Origin: Pseudactinotalea suaedae
Lineage (GTDB): Bacteria; Actinomycetota; Actinomycetes; Actinomycetales; Beutenbergiaceae
DNA length: 64,000 nucleotides
Direction of reading: 5' to 3'
Assembly (NCBI RefSeq): GCF_009733815.1
Contig: NZ_WNXY01000009.1
Span: 62,001-126,000 of the forward strand
Positions 55,830-64,000 of the stretch are shown here, in pieces (within the stretch, counting starts at the first letter, position 1; each line of letters opens with the position of its first letter). The translations under genes and the position numbers were made by a program. Under the pieces are notes generated by a model, which saw only the letters and a program-made list of their open reading frames with translations, did not search any database and had not been told where the DNA came from.

Positions 55830-56801
55830 ATGACGCCGACACCCATACCGGCTGCTGCGGTGGCGACCCGTCCGTCGGTCGGTGACCGCGGACGGCCAGG
55901 TCGGCTCCGCGCATCGATCCGCCGGCGGTGGCAGCTGTACCTGCTGGTGATCCCTCCGCTGCTGTACTTCGCCCTGTTCAAGTACCTGCCGATGGGGAAC
56001 GCGGTCATCGCGTTCAAGGACTACAACATCATCGCGGGCATCTGGGCCAGCGACTGGGTGGGCCTCGAGCACTTCGTGCGGTTCTTCGGCAACCCGATGT
56101 TCCAGACGGTCGTCAGCAACACGTTTCTCCTCAGTCTGTACGCGCTGATCGCGAGCTTCCCGATCCCGATCATCCTGGCGCTCGCGCTCAACGAGGTCCG
56201 TGGACGGTTCTTCAAGCGCACGGTCCAGATGGTGACCTACGCGCCGTACTTCATCTCGACCGTGATCGTCGTCTCGATGGCGATCCTCATCCTGTCCCCC
56301 CGCATCGGGCTCGCCTCCGACCTGCTCGGGTTCTTCGGCGTTCCGCAGACCGACTGGCTGGCGAAGCCGGACTTCTTCCGCCACGTCTACGTCTGGACCG
56401 AGGTCTGGCAGACGGCCGGCTACTCCGCGGTGATCTACCTCGCCGCCCTCGCCAGCGTCGACCCGGGCCTGTACGAGGCGGCGAAGGTCGACGGCGCGAA
56501 CCGGCTGCAGAAGATCTGGCACGTCGACCTGCCGAGCATCATGCCCACGATCGTGGTGGTGCTCATCCTGTCGGTCGGCAGCATCATGGCGGTCGGGTTC
56601 GAGAAGGCGTTCCTGCTGCAGAACCCGCTGAACCTGTCGCAGTCGGAGATCATCGCGACCTACACCTACAAGCTCGGCATCCTCAACGCCGACTTCAGCC
56701 TCGCCACCGCCGTGGGCCTGTTCAACTCGGTGATCAACCTGGCGCTGCTCCTCGGCGTCAACACGATCTCCAAGCGTGTCACGGGGAACGGGCTGTGGTG
56801 A
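55830..56801 (+). CDS. Oligosaccharide ABC transporter permease (LplB type)
   Basis: This is a 323-residue CUT1-type permease with six helices of the LplB group. YLLVIPPLLYFALFKYLPMGNAVIAFKDYN is the characteristic first region, and EAAKVDGANRLQKIWHVDLP is the ATPase-contact EAA loop. A GTG at 55743 with GAGG six bases upstream would add 29 residues, but those codons have weak third-position GC and rare AGA/AGG; the ATG is preferred. It overlaps the second permease by four bases (GTGA). Divergence from the GH95 operon suggests uptake of its substrate. Confidence 0.88.
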   Translation: MTPTPIPAAAVATRPSVGDRGRPGRLRASIRRRWQLYLLVIPPLLYFALFKYLPMGNAVIAFKDYNIIAGIWASDWVGLEHFVRFFGNPMFQTVVSNTFLLSLYALIASFPIPIILALALNEVRGRFFKRTVQMVTYAPYFISTVIVVSMAILILSPRIGLASDLLGFFGVPQTDWLAKPDFFRHVYVWTEVWQTAGYSAVIYLAALASVDPGLYEAAKVDGANRLQKIWHVDLPSIMPTIVVVLILSVGSIMAVGFEKAFLLQNPLNLSQSEIIATYTYKLGILNADFSLATAVGLFNSVINLALLLGVNTISKRVTGNGLW

Positions 56802-57754
56802 GCGCCGTGACCGTGGCCGAGAAGAAGGGCGAGCCGACGCAGGCGCCCGCAGCCGCCGGCCGGCGCACCCGACCGACCAAGGTGCGCGAGTCCCTCGTGG
56901 ACAGGCTCTTCCTCGTCGGCGTCTACGCCCTGCTGATCACGTTCCTGCTCGTGGTGCTGCTGCCGCTGCTGTACATCGTGGCGAGCTCCTTCAGCAGCCC
57001 TGCCGCGGTCTCCGCCGGCCGCGTGTTCCTGTGGCCGGTCGAGTTCACGCTGCGCGGCTACGAGGTGGCGCTCTCGAGCCCGAAGATCGTGCGCGGCTTC
57101 ACGAACTCGCTCTTCTACACCGCTGCGGGGACGCTGATCAGCGTCACCCTCACCGTCATGCTGGCCTACCCGCTCTCGCGCGCGGACTTCGTGGGCCGCA
57201 AGGTCCTCACCGGCGCCGTGGTCTTCACGATGCTGTTCGCCGGCGGCATGATCCCCACCTATCTCGTGGTCCAGGCGATGGGGATGCTCGACACCCGATG
57301 GGCGCTGCTGATCCCCAACGCGGTGGCGGTCTGGCCGGCGATTCTCGCGATCACCTACTTCCGCACCGCGATCCCCGACGAGGTGCGCGAGGCCGGCGAG
57401 CTGGACGGCGCCAGCGACCTGCGGATCCTGTGGACGCTGGTGCTCCCGCTGGCCACACCCATGATCGCCGTCATCGCGCTGATGTACGCGATCGTGCAGT
57501 GGAACTCCTACTTCGACGCGCTGATCTACCTGCGCGACGAGAGCCTGTACCCGCTCCAGCTGGTGCTGCGGAACATTCTCATCCTCAACACCGACGGCGG
57601 CGGCGACGCGACCTCGGCGCTGGAGCGGCAGCAGCTGGCCAACCTGCTCAAGTACTCGCTCATCGTGATCTCGACGGTCCCGGTGATGCTCATCTACCCG
57701 TTCGTGGCGCGCTACTTCACCAAGGGGCTGCTCCTGGGCGCCGTGAAGGGTTGA
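56798..57754 (+). CDS. Oligosaccharide ABC transporter permease (YtcP type)
   Basis: This is a 318-residue CUT1 permease, the partner of the LplB-type subunit. LLITFLLVVLLPLLYIVASSFSSP begins the membrane part. LFAGGMIPTYLVVQAMGMLD and EAGELDGASDLRILWTLVLP are typical YtcP segments, the latter being the EAA loop. It ends in ARYFTKGLLLGAVKG, the common family terminus. The binding-protein gene starts about 100 bases later. No ATPase gene accompanies the three genes. Confidence 0.92.
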   Translation: MSAVTVAEKKGEPTQAPAAAGRRTRPTKVRESLVDRLFLVGVYALLITFLLVVLLPLLYIVASSFSSPAAVSAGRVFLWPVEFTLRGYEVALSSPKIVRGFTNSLFYTAAGTLISVTLTVMLAYPLSRADFVGRKVLTGAVVFTMLFAGGMIPTYLVVQAMGMLDTRWALLIPNAVAVWPAILAITYFRTAIPDEVREAGELDGASDLRILWTLVLPLATPMIAVIALMYAIVQWNSYFDALIYLRDESLYPLQLVLRNILILNTDGGGDATSALERQQLANLLKYSLIVISTVPVMLIYPFVARYFTKGLLLGAVKG

Positions 57755-57855
57755 TCGACCTGTCGGACGCCGTCGAACGTTGACGGCGGCGGCCATACCC
57801 CCCGCAGTACCCGCCACCACCCGGTGGCGTCACCTCACGACGAAGAGAGAGATAG

Positions 57856-59544
57856 ATGACACGTCGAACCCGGAGTGCGACGGCGACCGTCGCCGTCGGT
57901 GTCAGCGCCGTTGCCCTGACCATCGCCGCCTGTGCCCCCGGCGGCGGCGGTGACGGGGGAGATGGCGGCAACGGTGGCGGAGGCGCCGACGACGGCGTCA
58001 TCACCATCTTCAGCCAGCAGGGCGCGGACTCGGACCTGAACACCAACGAGTTCACGCTCTTCCTGGAGGAGGAGTTCGACGTCGACCTGCAGTTCGAGAC
58101 GACCACCTGGGACTCCGCCTCGGCGGGCGAGGCGCGACAGATCACGCTGGCGAGCGGCGACTACCCCGACGCCTTCCTGCTGATCCCGTGGGTCAACCAG
58201 TTCTCGCAGGCCGAGCTGATCAAGCTCGGCGACCAGGGTGTGATCCGCCCGCTGAACGACCTGCTGGAGGAGAACGCCCCGAACCTGCAGGCAGCCTGGG
58301 AGACCACGCCGGAATGGGAGGCCCTGTCCACGGCGCCGGACGGCAACGTCTGGGGCCTGCCGCAGTGGAACGACTGCTTCCACTGCACCTACCCCTCGAA
58401 GCTGTGGATGAACTCGGCCTGGCTGGACGCCGTCGGCCTGGACCAGCCCACCACACCCGAGGAGCTCCGCGAGGTGCTCACGGCCTTCAAGAACGAGGAC
58501 CCCAACGGCAACGGCCAGGCCGACGAGGTGCCGCTGTCCGGTACCCCGGGTGCGAACTCGGTGCTGCCGTTCCTCATGAACCCGTTCGTCTACGTGCCGA
58601 CCTCGACCATCAACGGATCGGTACCCGCCTCGCTCGCGCTGCGCGACGACACGGTGACCCTGCAGCCCACGCTCGACGGCTGGCGCGAGGGCCTGCGCTA
58701 CGTCAGCTCGCTGTTCGCGGAGGGCCTGATCGACGAGGCTGCCTTCACGCAGAACCAGGACGCCCTGCTGGCGCTGGGTGACGTCGCGGGCGACCCGATC
58801 CTGGGAGCGGCCACGGTCGGGCACCCGGGCGTGTTCGTGACGGTCGGTCAGGAGGACGGCCGCGACAAGCAGTACGACGCGGTCCCGCCGTTGACGGGTC
58901 CGAACGGCTCCCCTGCCTCGGAGCTGCTGTCCTCGGTCGCCGGTGCGACGTTCGTCATCACGAACAACGCCGGTGACGAGGAGGCCGCCAAGCTCGTGCA
59001 GATCATGGACTGGATGGTCGACTTCGACAACCACCTGCGCGCCGAGTTCGGCGAGGAAGGGACCGCCTGGGACTACCCCGCCGAGGGTGACGTCGCGCTG
59101 GACGAGACGCTCGAGCCGCTGTTCATCCGGTACCGCCTCAGCGGGGCCGAGGCGACGCAGAACGCCAACGTGGCCTGGGGTCCGCTCGCGCAGTACTACG
59201 GCAGCGCTGAGTTCCGCGGCGCGCAGGTCGTCCCTGAGGACGTCTACGACCTGGCGGGCTACGAGCGCCGCCTGTTCGAGGCGACCCTCCCCTACGCCGA
59301 GAACAGCCCGTCCGAGGCATTCCCCTACTGGAACCTGTGGGTCCCCGAGGAGCAGTCGGCGGACCTCGCCACGGTGCAGACCAACGTCGAGGCAGTGGTG
59401 CTGCAGGCGAGTGCCGAGTTCATCACCGGTGTCCGTGACATCGAGAGCGACGCCGACTGGCAGGCGTTCCAGGACGCGCTCGTCGCCAACGGCAGCGAGC
59501 AGTACGTGCAGATCTACCAGGAGGCCTGGGACGCGTCGAAGTAG
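57856..59544 (+). CDS. Oligosaccharide-binding lipoprotein (LplA type)
   Basis: This is a 562-residue extracellular solute-binding lipoprotein. The signal RRTRSATATVAVGVSAVALT ends in the lipobox TIAAC (Cys about 27), followed by a Gly-rich spacer. The long mature domain (about 530 residues) with WGLPQWNDCFHCTYPSKLWMNSAWLDAVGL and DPNGNGQADEVPLSGT fits LplA-type binding proteins that take oligosaccharides; the DPNGNGQADE loop resembles the calcium site of that group. AGAGAGA lies before the ATG. It completes the importer with the two preceding permeases and is followed by a terminator. Confidence 0.92.
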   Translation: MTRRTRSATATVAVGVSAVALTIAACAPGGGGDGGDGGNGGGGADDGVITIFSQQGADSDLNTNEFTLFLEEEFDVDLQFETTTWDSASAGEARQITLASGDYPDAFLLIPWVNQFSQAELIKLGDQGVIRPLNDLLEENAPNLQAAWETTPEWEALSTAPDGNVWGLPQWNDCFHCTYPSKLWMNSAWLDAVGLDQPTTPEELREVLTAFKNEDPNGNGQADEVPLSGTPGANSVLPFLMNPFVYVPTSTINGSVPASLALRDDTVTLQPTLDGWREGLRYVSSLFAEGLIDEAAFTQNQDALLALGDVAGDPILGAATVGHPGVFVTVGQEDGRDKQYDAVPPLTGPNGSPASELLSSVAGATFVITNNAGDEEAAKLVQIMDWMVDFDNHLRAEFGEEGTAWDYPAEGDVALDETLEPLFIRYRLSGAEATQNANVAWGPLAQYYGSAEFRGAQVVPEDVYDLAGYERRLFEATLPYAENSPSEAFPYWNLWVPEEQSADLATVQTNVEAVVLQASAEFITGVRDIESDADWQAFQDALVANGSEQYVQIYQEAWDASK

Positions 59545-59565
59545 TCGCGAGCCCTTCTCACCGGC

Positions 59566-59592
59566 GGCCCGGGTGCGCACAGCACCCGGGCC
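59566..59592 (+). terminator. Hairpin after the LplA-type gene
   Basis: The perfect 11-bp arms GGCCCGGGTGC and GCACCCGGGCC enclose a 5-base loop, 21 bases after the stop codon. The next 150 bases up to the operator hold nothing recognised. Confidence 0.85.
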
Positions 59593-59751
59593 GTTCGTCG
59601 CGCTGTCCAGACTGCCTGGCTGGGATCGATGTCATAGGCGTCGGCGAGTTCGTCCCGCATGCATGGGGCACGCCACATCACGGCCGGATCACGATTTCAT
59701 CAGCGCCAGGACATCTCTTGTCGGGGTACCTTCGGTCAGGTACCGTCCCGA

Positions 59752-59769
59752 TGTGGGATGGTTCCCACA
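59752..59769 (+). promoter_or_regulatory. 18-bp operator, site 1 (TGTGGGATGGTTCCCACA)
   Basis: The 18-bp site is the core of a longer perfect dyad (59748-59773, 11-bp arms and TGGT loop) 67 bases before the binding-protein start. Related 18-bp sites lie before the permease pair and the aldolase gene. A GGTACC-N8-GGTACC motif stands just upstream. Confidence 0.75.
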
Positions 59770-59836
59770 TCGGCTCACGGCGTCACCCCACACCGATCGG
59801 CGATGACGCCACCGGCAGTGCCCGAAGGGACATGCA

Positions 59837-61240
59837 ATGAAGCAACCTGGGAAGAGGTTCGTCGCCGTGCTCGCTGGTGCGGGCGTCCTCGCCGTCGCGG
59901 CCTGCGGAGGCGGGAACGGCGGCGGTGGCGGCGGCGGCGGTGGCGGCGAGGAAGCCGAGTTCTCCACAGAGATCTCCGGCGAGCTCGAGCTGTGGGGTTT
60001 TGAGAACGCGGACGAGGTCGCGCAGTCGCGGATCGACCTCGCCGAGGAGGTGGTCGGCGAGTCGGGCGTCACGCTCGAGCAGGACAACTCGGCGTTCGAC
60101 GCGCAGAAGTTCACCACGCTCGCCGCGAGCGGCGGCCTGCCGGACATGGTGCTGATGGATCGGCAGTTCGTCGCCACGTACGCCGCACAGAACCTGATCC
60201 TGCCGCTGGACGCGTGCTTCGAGGCCCAGGGCGTCGATCCGACGTCGTACTGGTACCCCCAGGTGGTCGCGGACGTGACCTACCAGGACGAGGTGTGGGC
60301 GGTGCCGCAGTTCTACCAGCCGCCGGCGATCCTGCTGAACACCCGGGTGCTGGACGAAGCGGGCATCACCCCCGAGCAGATCGACACCTCCGATCCCGCC
60401 GGGCTGGTCGCCGCTGCTGAGGCGATGACGGTTCTCGAGGGCGGCATCCCGACCCGGATCGGGTTCGACCCCCAGGGCGTGAGCAAGGCGTCGCTGTGGT
60501 TCTTGAGCTACGGCGGCGGGATCATCGACGACGAGGGCATGCCGATGATCGACGACCCGGCCAACGTGGAGGCCGTGGAGTTCCTCACCGAGCTCTACGA
60601 CGCCCAGGGCGGGTACGCGAACGTCAAGAGCTTCGTCGACAGCTTCGACGTGTTCGGCGACAACAACTCCTACGTCGCCGACCAGGTCGGCGCTGCCGTG
60701 TTCGACCAGTGGTACGTCAACGTGCTGACACCGTACGCGGAGCAGGTCGAGATCGGCGGTGTGCCGATGATGTCGCAGGACGGGCAGCCGATCACCGCGG
60801 CCAGCGGCTCGTCGTTGGTCATCCCGACGGCGTCCGACAACCCCTCGGCCGCGTGCGCCTACCTGATCGCGCTGACCTCGCTGGAGGCCTGGGAGGCCGC
60901 CGGGGCGGCACGCGCCGAGACCACCGCCGCGGACGCGTCCCGGTTCGGCATCAACGCGGGCCTGTTCACGGGCTCGCCCGAGGCCGACGAGTCGATCCGT
61001 GAGCAGTACGTGCAGGAGACCGACTTCACCGGTTTCAACCAGACGATCGCGACCTACTACGACGTCGCCGCGAGCGGTGAGTCGTTCGGGTCCTCCCCCG
61101 CCGGCCAGCAGATCCAGACGGAGGTGCAGAACGCGGTGACCGCCGCGTTGCTCGGGGAGCAGGAGCCGGCGGCAGCCCTCGCCGCGGCCCAGGAGGCAGC
61201 GATGCGTGCCTACGACCAGGCTGTCGCCGGGCAGGGCTGA
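59837..61240 (+). CDS. Sugar ABC transporter substrate-binding lipoprotein
   Basis: This is a 467-residue family-1 binding protein. The signal KQPGKRFVAVLAGAGVLA ends in lipobox VAAC (Cys about 23), then an unusual run of about a dozen glycines with one Asn. SGELELWGFENADEVAQ starts the mature fold, and AASGGLPDMVLMDRQFVATYA and DEVWAVPQFYQPPAILLNTRVL are typical. It is convergent with two permease genes that likely form its channel and shares their operator type. With the YihT-like aldolase nearby, the ligand may be a sulfosugar or related hexose; this is inference. Confidence 0.9.
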   Translation: MKQPGKRFVAVLAGAGVLAVAACGGGNGGGGGGGGGGEEAEFSTEISGELELWGFENADEVAQSRIDLAEEVVGESGVTLEQDNSAFDAQKFTTLAASGGLPDMVLMDRQFVATYAAQNLILPLDACFEAQGVDPTSYWYPQVVADVTYQDEVWAVPQFYQPPAILLNTRVLDEAGITPEQIDTSDPAGLVAAAEAMTVLEGGIPTRIGFDPQGVSKASLWFLSYGGGIIDDEGMPMIDDPANVEAVEFLTELYDAQGGYANVKSFVDSFDVFGDNNSYVADQVGAAVFDQWYVNVLTPYAEQVEIGGVPMMSQDGQPITAASGSSLVIPTASDNPSAACAYLIALTSLEAWEAAGAARAETTAADASRFGINAGLFTGSPEADESIREQYVQETDFTGFNQTIATYYDVAASGESFGSSPAGQQIQTEVQNAVTAALLGEQEPAAALAAAQEAAMRAYDQAVAGQG

Positions 61241-61290
61241 CAGGCAGGTCGCAGGCAACGGCTGAGTCCTCGGGGGAGGCTCACCACCAA

Positions 61291-61328
61291 GACTCAGGGC
61301 GGGCACCACGAGGTGCCCGCCCTGAGTC
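61291..61328. terminator. Bidirectional hairpin
   Basis: The perfect 17-bp arms GACTCAGGGCGGGCACC and complement enclose a 4-base loop, between the convergent binding-protein and permease genes. Confidence 0.9.
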
Positions 61329-61397
61329 ATGTCCGCCGCCCGCACGGGCCAGCCGGGCTCGCTCAGGCCGGCTGATCACGGTCCGGGAGGGGAGGGA

Positions 61398-62357
61398 TCA
61401 GCCCTTGCGGCCCTGGGTCGCGATGCCCTGGATGAAGTAGCGCTGCCCGAACGCGAAGAGCACGAGCATCGGCAGCGTGACCAGCAGCGAGGCCACCATC
61501 ACGTACTGGTAGTCGCCGTGACCGCCCGCGGTGGGGCTGTACTTCACCATGGCCGAGGCGATGCCGAGCGGCACCGTGTACTGGTCCGGGGAACCCGCGT
61601 TCAGATAGATCAGGGCCGCCTGCAGGTTGTTCCAGCTCGCCTGGAACTCGAACAGGAAGATGATGATGAACGAGGGCACCGAGAGCGGGAAGGCGATGCG
61701 CCAGAACATCCCCCAGTAGCTCAGACCGTCCACGCGGGAGGCCTCGAAGGTCTCACGTGGCAGCCCGAGGAAGAACTGCCGCTGCATGAAGATGTAGAAG
61801 GCGCTGCCGAACAGGTTCGCCCCCCACAGCGGCACGTTCGTGCCCACGAGCCCGAGGTTGTTCCAGATCAGGTACTGCGGGATCAGCGTGACGGCACCGG
61901 GCAGCATCATCGTGGCCAGGACGAGCCCGAACAGGAAGCCGCGCAGCGGGAACCGGAAGTAGGCGAAGCCGAAGGCCACCAGCGAGCTGGAGACCGTCAC
62001 CAGCACCGCGGCCGCCAGCGCGATGAACACGCTGTTGCCGATCCAGTTGAGCAACGGGAGCTCGTCGAAGACCTTGGCGTAGTTCGCGGGCTGCCAGGTG
62101 AGCGGGATCAGGCGGTTGTCGAACACCTGCCCGCGCGGCTTGAAGCTCGCGGCGAGCAGCCACAGGAACGGGTACATGAACATGAAGGTGATCCCGATGA
62201 GCAGGATCCACCGCACCACCTGACCGACCTTGCCGCCCGTGCTCAGCGGGGCGTCGTCACCGCGGGCGATCCGTCGGCGGCGCCCCGGTGGCGGCGGCGG
62301 CGCCGGTTCGGTCAGCGACCCGACGACGGCCGGCACGCGATCCTTCGTGGTGACCAT
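61398..62357 (-). CDS. Sugar ABC transporter permease (MalG type)
   Basis: This is a 319-residue CUT1 permease. A Pro/Arg-rich N-terminal tail (PAPPPPPGRRRRIARGDDAP) precedes the first helix WILLIGITFMFMYPFLWLLAA. EASRVDGLSYWGMFWRIAFP is the EAA loop. It overlaps the MalF-type gene by one base (stop and start share ATGA-type sequence) and is the second gene of a two-gene unit. Its binding protein is probably the convergent gene on the other strand. Confidence 0.92.
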   Translation of the reverse strand: MVTTKDRVPAVVGSLTEPAPPPPPGRRRRIARGDDAPLSTGGKVGQVVRWILLIGITFMFMYPFLWLLAASFKPRGQVFDNRLIPLTWQPANYAKVFDELPLLNWIGNSVFIALAAAVLVTVSSSLVAFGFAYFRFPLRGFLFGLVLATMMLPGAVTLIPQYLIWNNLGLVGTNVPLWGANLFGSAFYIFMQRQFFLGLPRETFEASRVDGLSYWGMFWRIAFPLSVPSFIIIFLFEFQASWNNLQAALIYLNAGSPDQYTVPLGIASAMVKYSPTAGGHGDYQYVMVASLLVTLPMLVLFAFGQRYFIQGIATQGRKG

Positions 62358-63313
62358 CAGCGCTCGCTCTCGTAGTACACGAACCTGTTGCTCAGCCGCA
62401 CCTGGACCACGGAGATCACCATGATGATCACGAAGATCAGCCAGGCCATGGCGGAGGCGAACCCGAAGTTGAACTGCCGGAACGCCTGCTGGAACAGGTA
62501 GACGCCGTAGAACAGCGACGCGTCCGGGGCCGCCGCGGTGTTGTCGCGGTAGAAGAGCAGGTACGCCTGGTCGAACACCTGCAGCGCGGCGATCGTCAGC
62601 ACGATGAAGTTGAAGAACAGCGCGCCGGAGATCATCGGCGTCGTGATCGAGAAGAACTGCCGGACCTTGCCGGCGCCGTCCAGCTCGGCGACCTCGTACA
62701 GCTCACGCGGGACGTTCTTGAGCGCGGCCAGGAAGATCACCATGGTCCCGCTGACCGCCCAGAGCGTCATCAGCACGATCGACGGCTTGATCCAGCCCGG
62801 GTCGAGCAACCACTGGGGACCCTGGATGCCGAGCGCGGCGAGCCCCCTGTTGATGGCTCCCTGGTTGCCGTTGAGGAGCAGCAGGAAGACGGAGGCGGTC
62901 GCGACCGCAGGCGTCATCTTGGGCAGGTAGAAGACCGTGCGGAAGAACCCTGACCCGAAGCGCACGCTGTTGAGCAGCAGCGCCAGCGACAGCGCCACGA
63001 TCAGCTCCAGCGGCACCGCGAGCACGGCGTAGAAGAGCGTGTTGCCGAGCGCGAGCATGACCTTGGGGTCCTCGAGCAGCAGCTCGTAGTTCGCGAACCC
63101 GGCAGGGTTGGCGGTGTTGGTCGCCAGGCTGTAGTACGTGAAGGAGATGTACAGGCTGTAGAGCATCGCGCCGAGCGTGAAGATCAGGAACCCGAGCAAC
63201 CAGGGCGAGATGAAGGCGAGGCCGGCGAGCGCCTCGCGCCTGTTGTACTTGCGCTGCTTGATGGGCGGCCGCGGTGCTTTCCGACGCGTGTCGCTGGCCG
63301 GGGAGGCGGTCAT
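62357..63313 (-). CDS. Sugar ABC transporter permease (MalF type)
   Basis: This is a 318-residue CUT1 permease with six helices. KYNRREALAGLAFISPWLLGFLIFTLG opens the membrane part, and EVAELDGAGKVRQFFSITTP is the EAA loop. The ATG has AGGA six bases upstream; an open frame extends further back through the operator but is not coding. An 18-bp operator lies 80 bases before the start. It is divergent from the YihT-like aldolase gene. Confidence 0.92.
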   Translation of the reverse strand: MTASPASDTRRKAPRPPIKQRKYNRREALAGLAFISPWLLGFLIFTLGAMLYSLYISFTYYSLATNTANPAGFANYELLLEDPKVMLALGNTLFYAVLAVPLELIVALSLALLLNSVRFGSGFFRTVFYLPKMTPAVATASVFLLLLNGNQGAINRGLAALGIQGPQWLLDPGWIKPSIVLMTLWAVSGTMVIFLAALKNVPRELYEVAELDGAGKVRQFFSITTPMISGALFFNFIVLTIAALQVFDQAYLLFYRDNTAAAPDASLFYGVYLFQQAFRQFNFGFASAMAWLIFVIIMVISVVQVRLSNRFVYYESER

Positions 63314-63392
63314 CGTGATCCTGCGCGCTGTCGCAGGGGTCGCCTCTCGCTGCCGATCATCTGCCACCCTCCCTGGACTGCCTCGTCCGTGA

Positions 63393-63410
63393 TGTGGTAA
63401 CGATTCCACA
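63393..63410. promoter_or_regulatory. 18-bp operator, site 2 (TGTGGTAACGATTCCACA)
   Basis: TGTGG and CCACA are perfect inverted ends around TAACGATT, a LacI-type core. It lies in the divergent region between the permease pair and the aldolase gene and matches sites 1 and 3 at most positions. Confidence 0.75.
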
Positions 63411-63486
63411 CATCGCTCGCCGACTATAAGCCCGGGGTTGGGGCGACGCAACCACTCCTCGGCCTCCCTGGTCCGGACGCCGTGGA

Positions 63487-63504
63487 TGTGGGAACGTTGT
63501 CACC
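63487..63504. promoter_or_regulatory. 18-bp operator, site 3 (TGTGGGAACGTTGTCACC)
   Basis: The core GAACGTT with outer GTG/CAC symmetry aligns base for base with sites 1 and 2. It ends twelve bases before the aldolase start codon and abuts the ribosome site, so bound repressor would block expression. Confidence 0.65.
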
Positions 63505-63516
63505 CGGAGGCGAACG

Positions 63517-64000
63517 ATGACGACGACACTGCAGGCGATCGCCCGGCCCTCGGGTGGGCTGGCGATGGTGGCGATGGATCAGCGCGAGAGCCTTCGTCAC
63601 ATGTTCGACCAGGCCGGCGCAGGCCGTGTTCCCGACGGCGTTCTCACACAGTTCAAGCGGGACGTCGCGATCACGCTCGGCGAGCTCGCATCGGCCTTCC
63701 TCGTCGACCGCGATCTGGGCGGCCTGGAGATCCTGGCCGATCGGCTGCTCCCGCCCAGCTGCGGCTTCATCCTCGCGACCGACGCCCTCGAGCAGCGACC
63801 CGGCGGCCCGGTCGAGGACACGGCTCTCGACGACGGCGCGGTCGCGGCGGTCCGCGACGGGGTCGACGCGATCAAGCTGCTGCTGATCTGGCGGCGCGAC
63901 GAGCGCCGGGATGCGCGGATCGACCTCGCCCAGCGCTTCATCGCCGCGGCGCGCGAGCACGGCGTGCTCTCGGTCCTCGAGCCGGTCGTGCGTGCCGCAC
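63517..64000 (+). CDS. YihT/LacD-type class I aldolase, N-terminal part (cut by window end)
   Basis: The visible 161 residues begin LQAIARPSGGLAMVAMDQRES, followed by LRHMFDQAG, then ASAFLVDRDLGG, CGFILATDALEQ, DAIKLLLIWRRDE and HGVLSVLEPVVR. This pattern resembles YihT, the sulfofructose-phosphate aldolase of sulfoquinovose degradation, more than tagatose-bisphosphate aldolase LacD, which shares the fold. The lysine in DAIKLLL is in the strand region before the catalytic site; the Schiff-base lysine may lie beyond the edge. GGAGG lies six bases before the ATG. Further genes of the same operon probably follow outside the window. Confidence 0.75.
   Translation, partial: MTTTLQAIARPSGGLAMVAMDQRESLRHMFDQAGAGRVPDGVLTQFKRDVAITLGELASAFLVDRDLGGLEILADRLLPPSCGFILATDALEQRPGGPVEDTALDDGAVAAVRDGVDAIKLLLIWRRDERRDARIDLAQRFIAAAREHGVLSVLEPVVRAA

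Overview
The window is very GC-rich, densely packed DNA with strong G/C third-position bias, many GTG starts, ATGA/GTGA gene overlaps and frequent leaderless-type promoters (TANNNT six or seven bases before the start codon). Together with a 1613-residue NAD-glutamate dehydrogenase, a Rv2578c-type radical SAM gene under a LexA-like box, and several sugar ABC importers lacking their own ATPase (usually served by an MsiK-type ATPase), this points to a soil- or plant-associated actinobacterium, probably a Micrococcales member such as the Cellulomonadaceae or Promicromonosporaceae. The taxonomic placement is inference from gene content. No phage, transposase, integrase, CRISPR array, rRNA or tRNA was recognised.

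Layout. 1-7.4 kb: a truncated amidohydrolase, an NCS1 nucleobase-type permease and an isochorismatase-like hydrolase; then SRPBCC, EamA exporter, ArsR/AHSA1/PNPOx-like, LLM flavin oxidoreductase and a Tdi1-like small protein. 7.5-17.3 kb: NAD-glutamate dehydrogenase, a TauE-type exporter divergent from an Rrf2 regulator, a basic histone-like protein, a lipoprotein, a PrmC-related methyltransferase and a radical SAM protein behind an SOS box. 17.4-25 kb: a GH42 beta-galactosidase and a DeoR-controlled polyol operon (binding protein, two permeases, mannitol-type dehydrogenase). 25-38 kb: FAD monooxygenase, a 0.63-kb array of 31-bp repeats, a TRIC-type channel, a lysine-catabolic pair (HglS-type 2-oxoadipate dioxygenase and ALDH7), then mostly unlinked stress and housekeeping genes.

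38-64 kb is a carbohydrate-utilisation island. It holds GH2 and GH42 beta-galactosidases, a GH43/32-superfamily enzyme, a GH65/95-like enzyme with a divergent LacI regulator, and a six-gene operon led by a GH95 fucosidase. That operon continues with a CaiB/BaiF CoA-transferase, a binding-protein-like gene without a signal peptide, a MaoC hydratase, a fuconolactonase-like hydrolase and a Gfo/Idh dehydrogenase. Divergent from GH95 is an LplB/YtcP/LplA-type importer. Last comes a second importer split into a binding protein and a convergent permease pair, next to a YihT-like aldolase cut by the window end.

Two operator families tie the island together. One, close to GTRAAWCGTTTGT, lies before GH2, between the LacI gene and the GH65-like gene, and before the LplB-type permease, with weaker variants before GH95 and the GH43-like gene. 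The other, close to TGTGGKAACGWTNCCACA, lies before the second binding protein, its permeases and the aldolase. The GH95 operon is the best candidate for an undescribed pathway, because it mixes sugar-acid enzymes with CoA enzymes and a cytoplasmic binding-protein fold. Several intergenic regions carry short-word repeats and long palindromes of unknown function.
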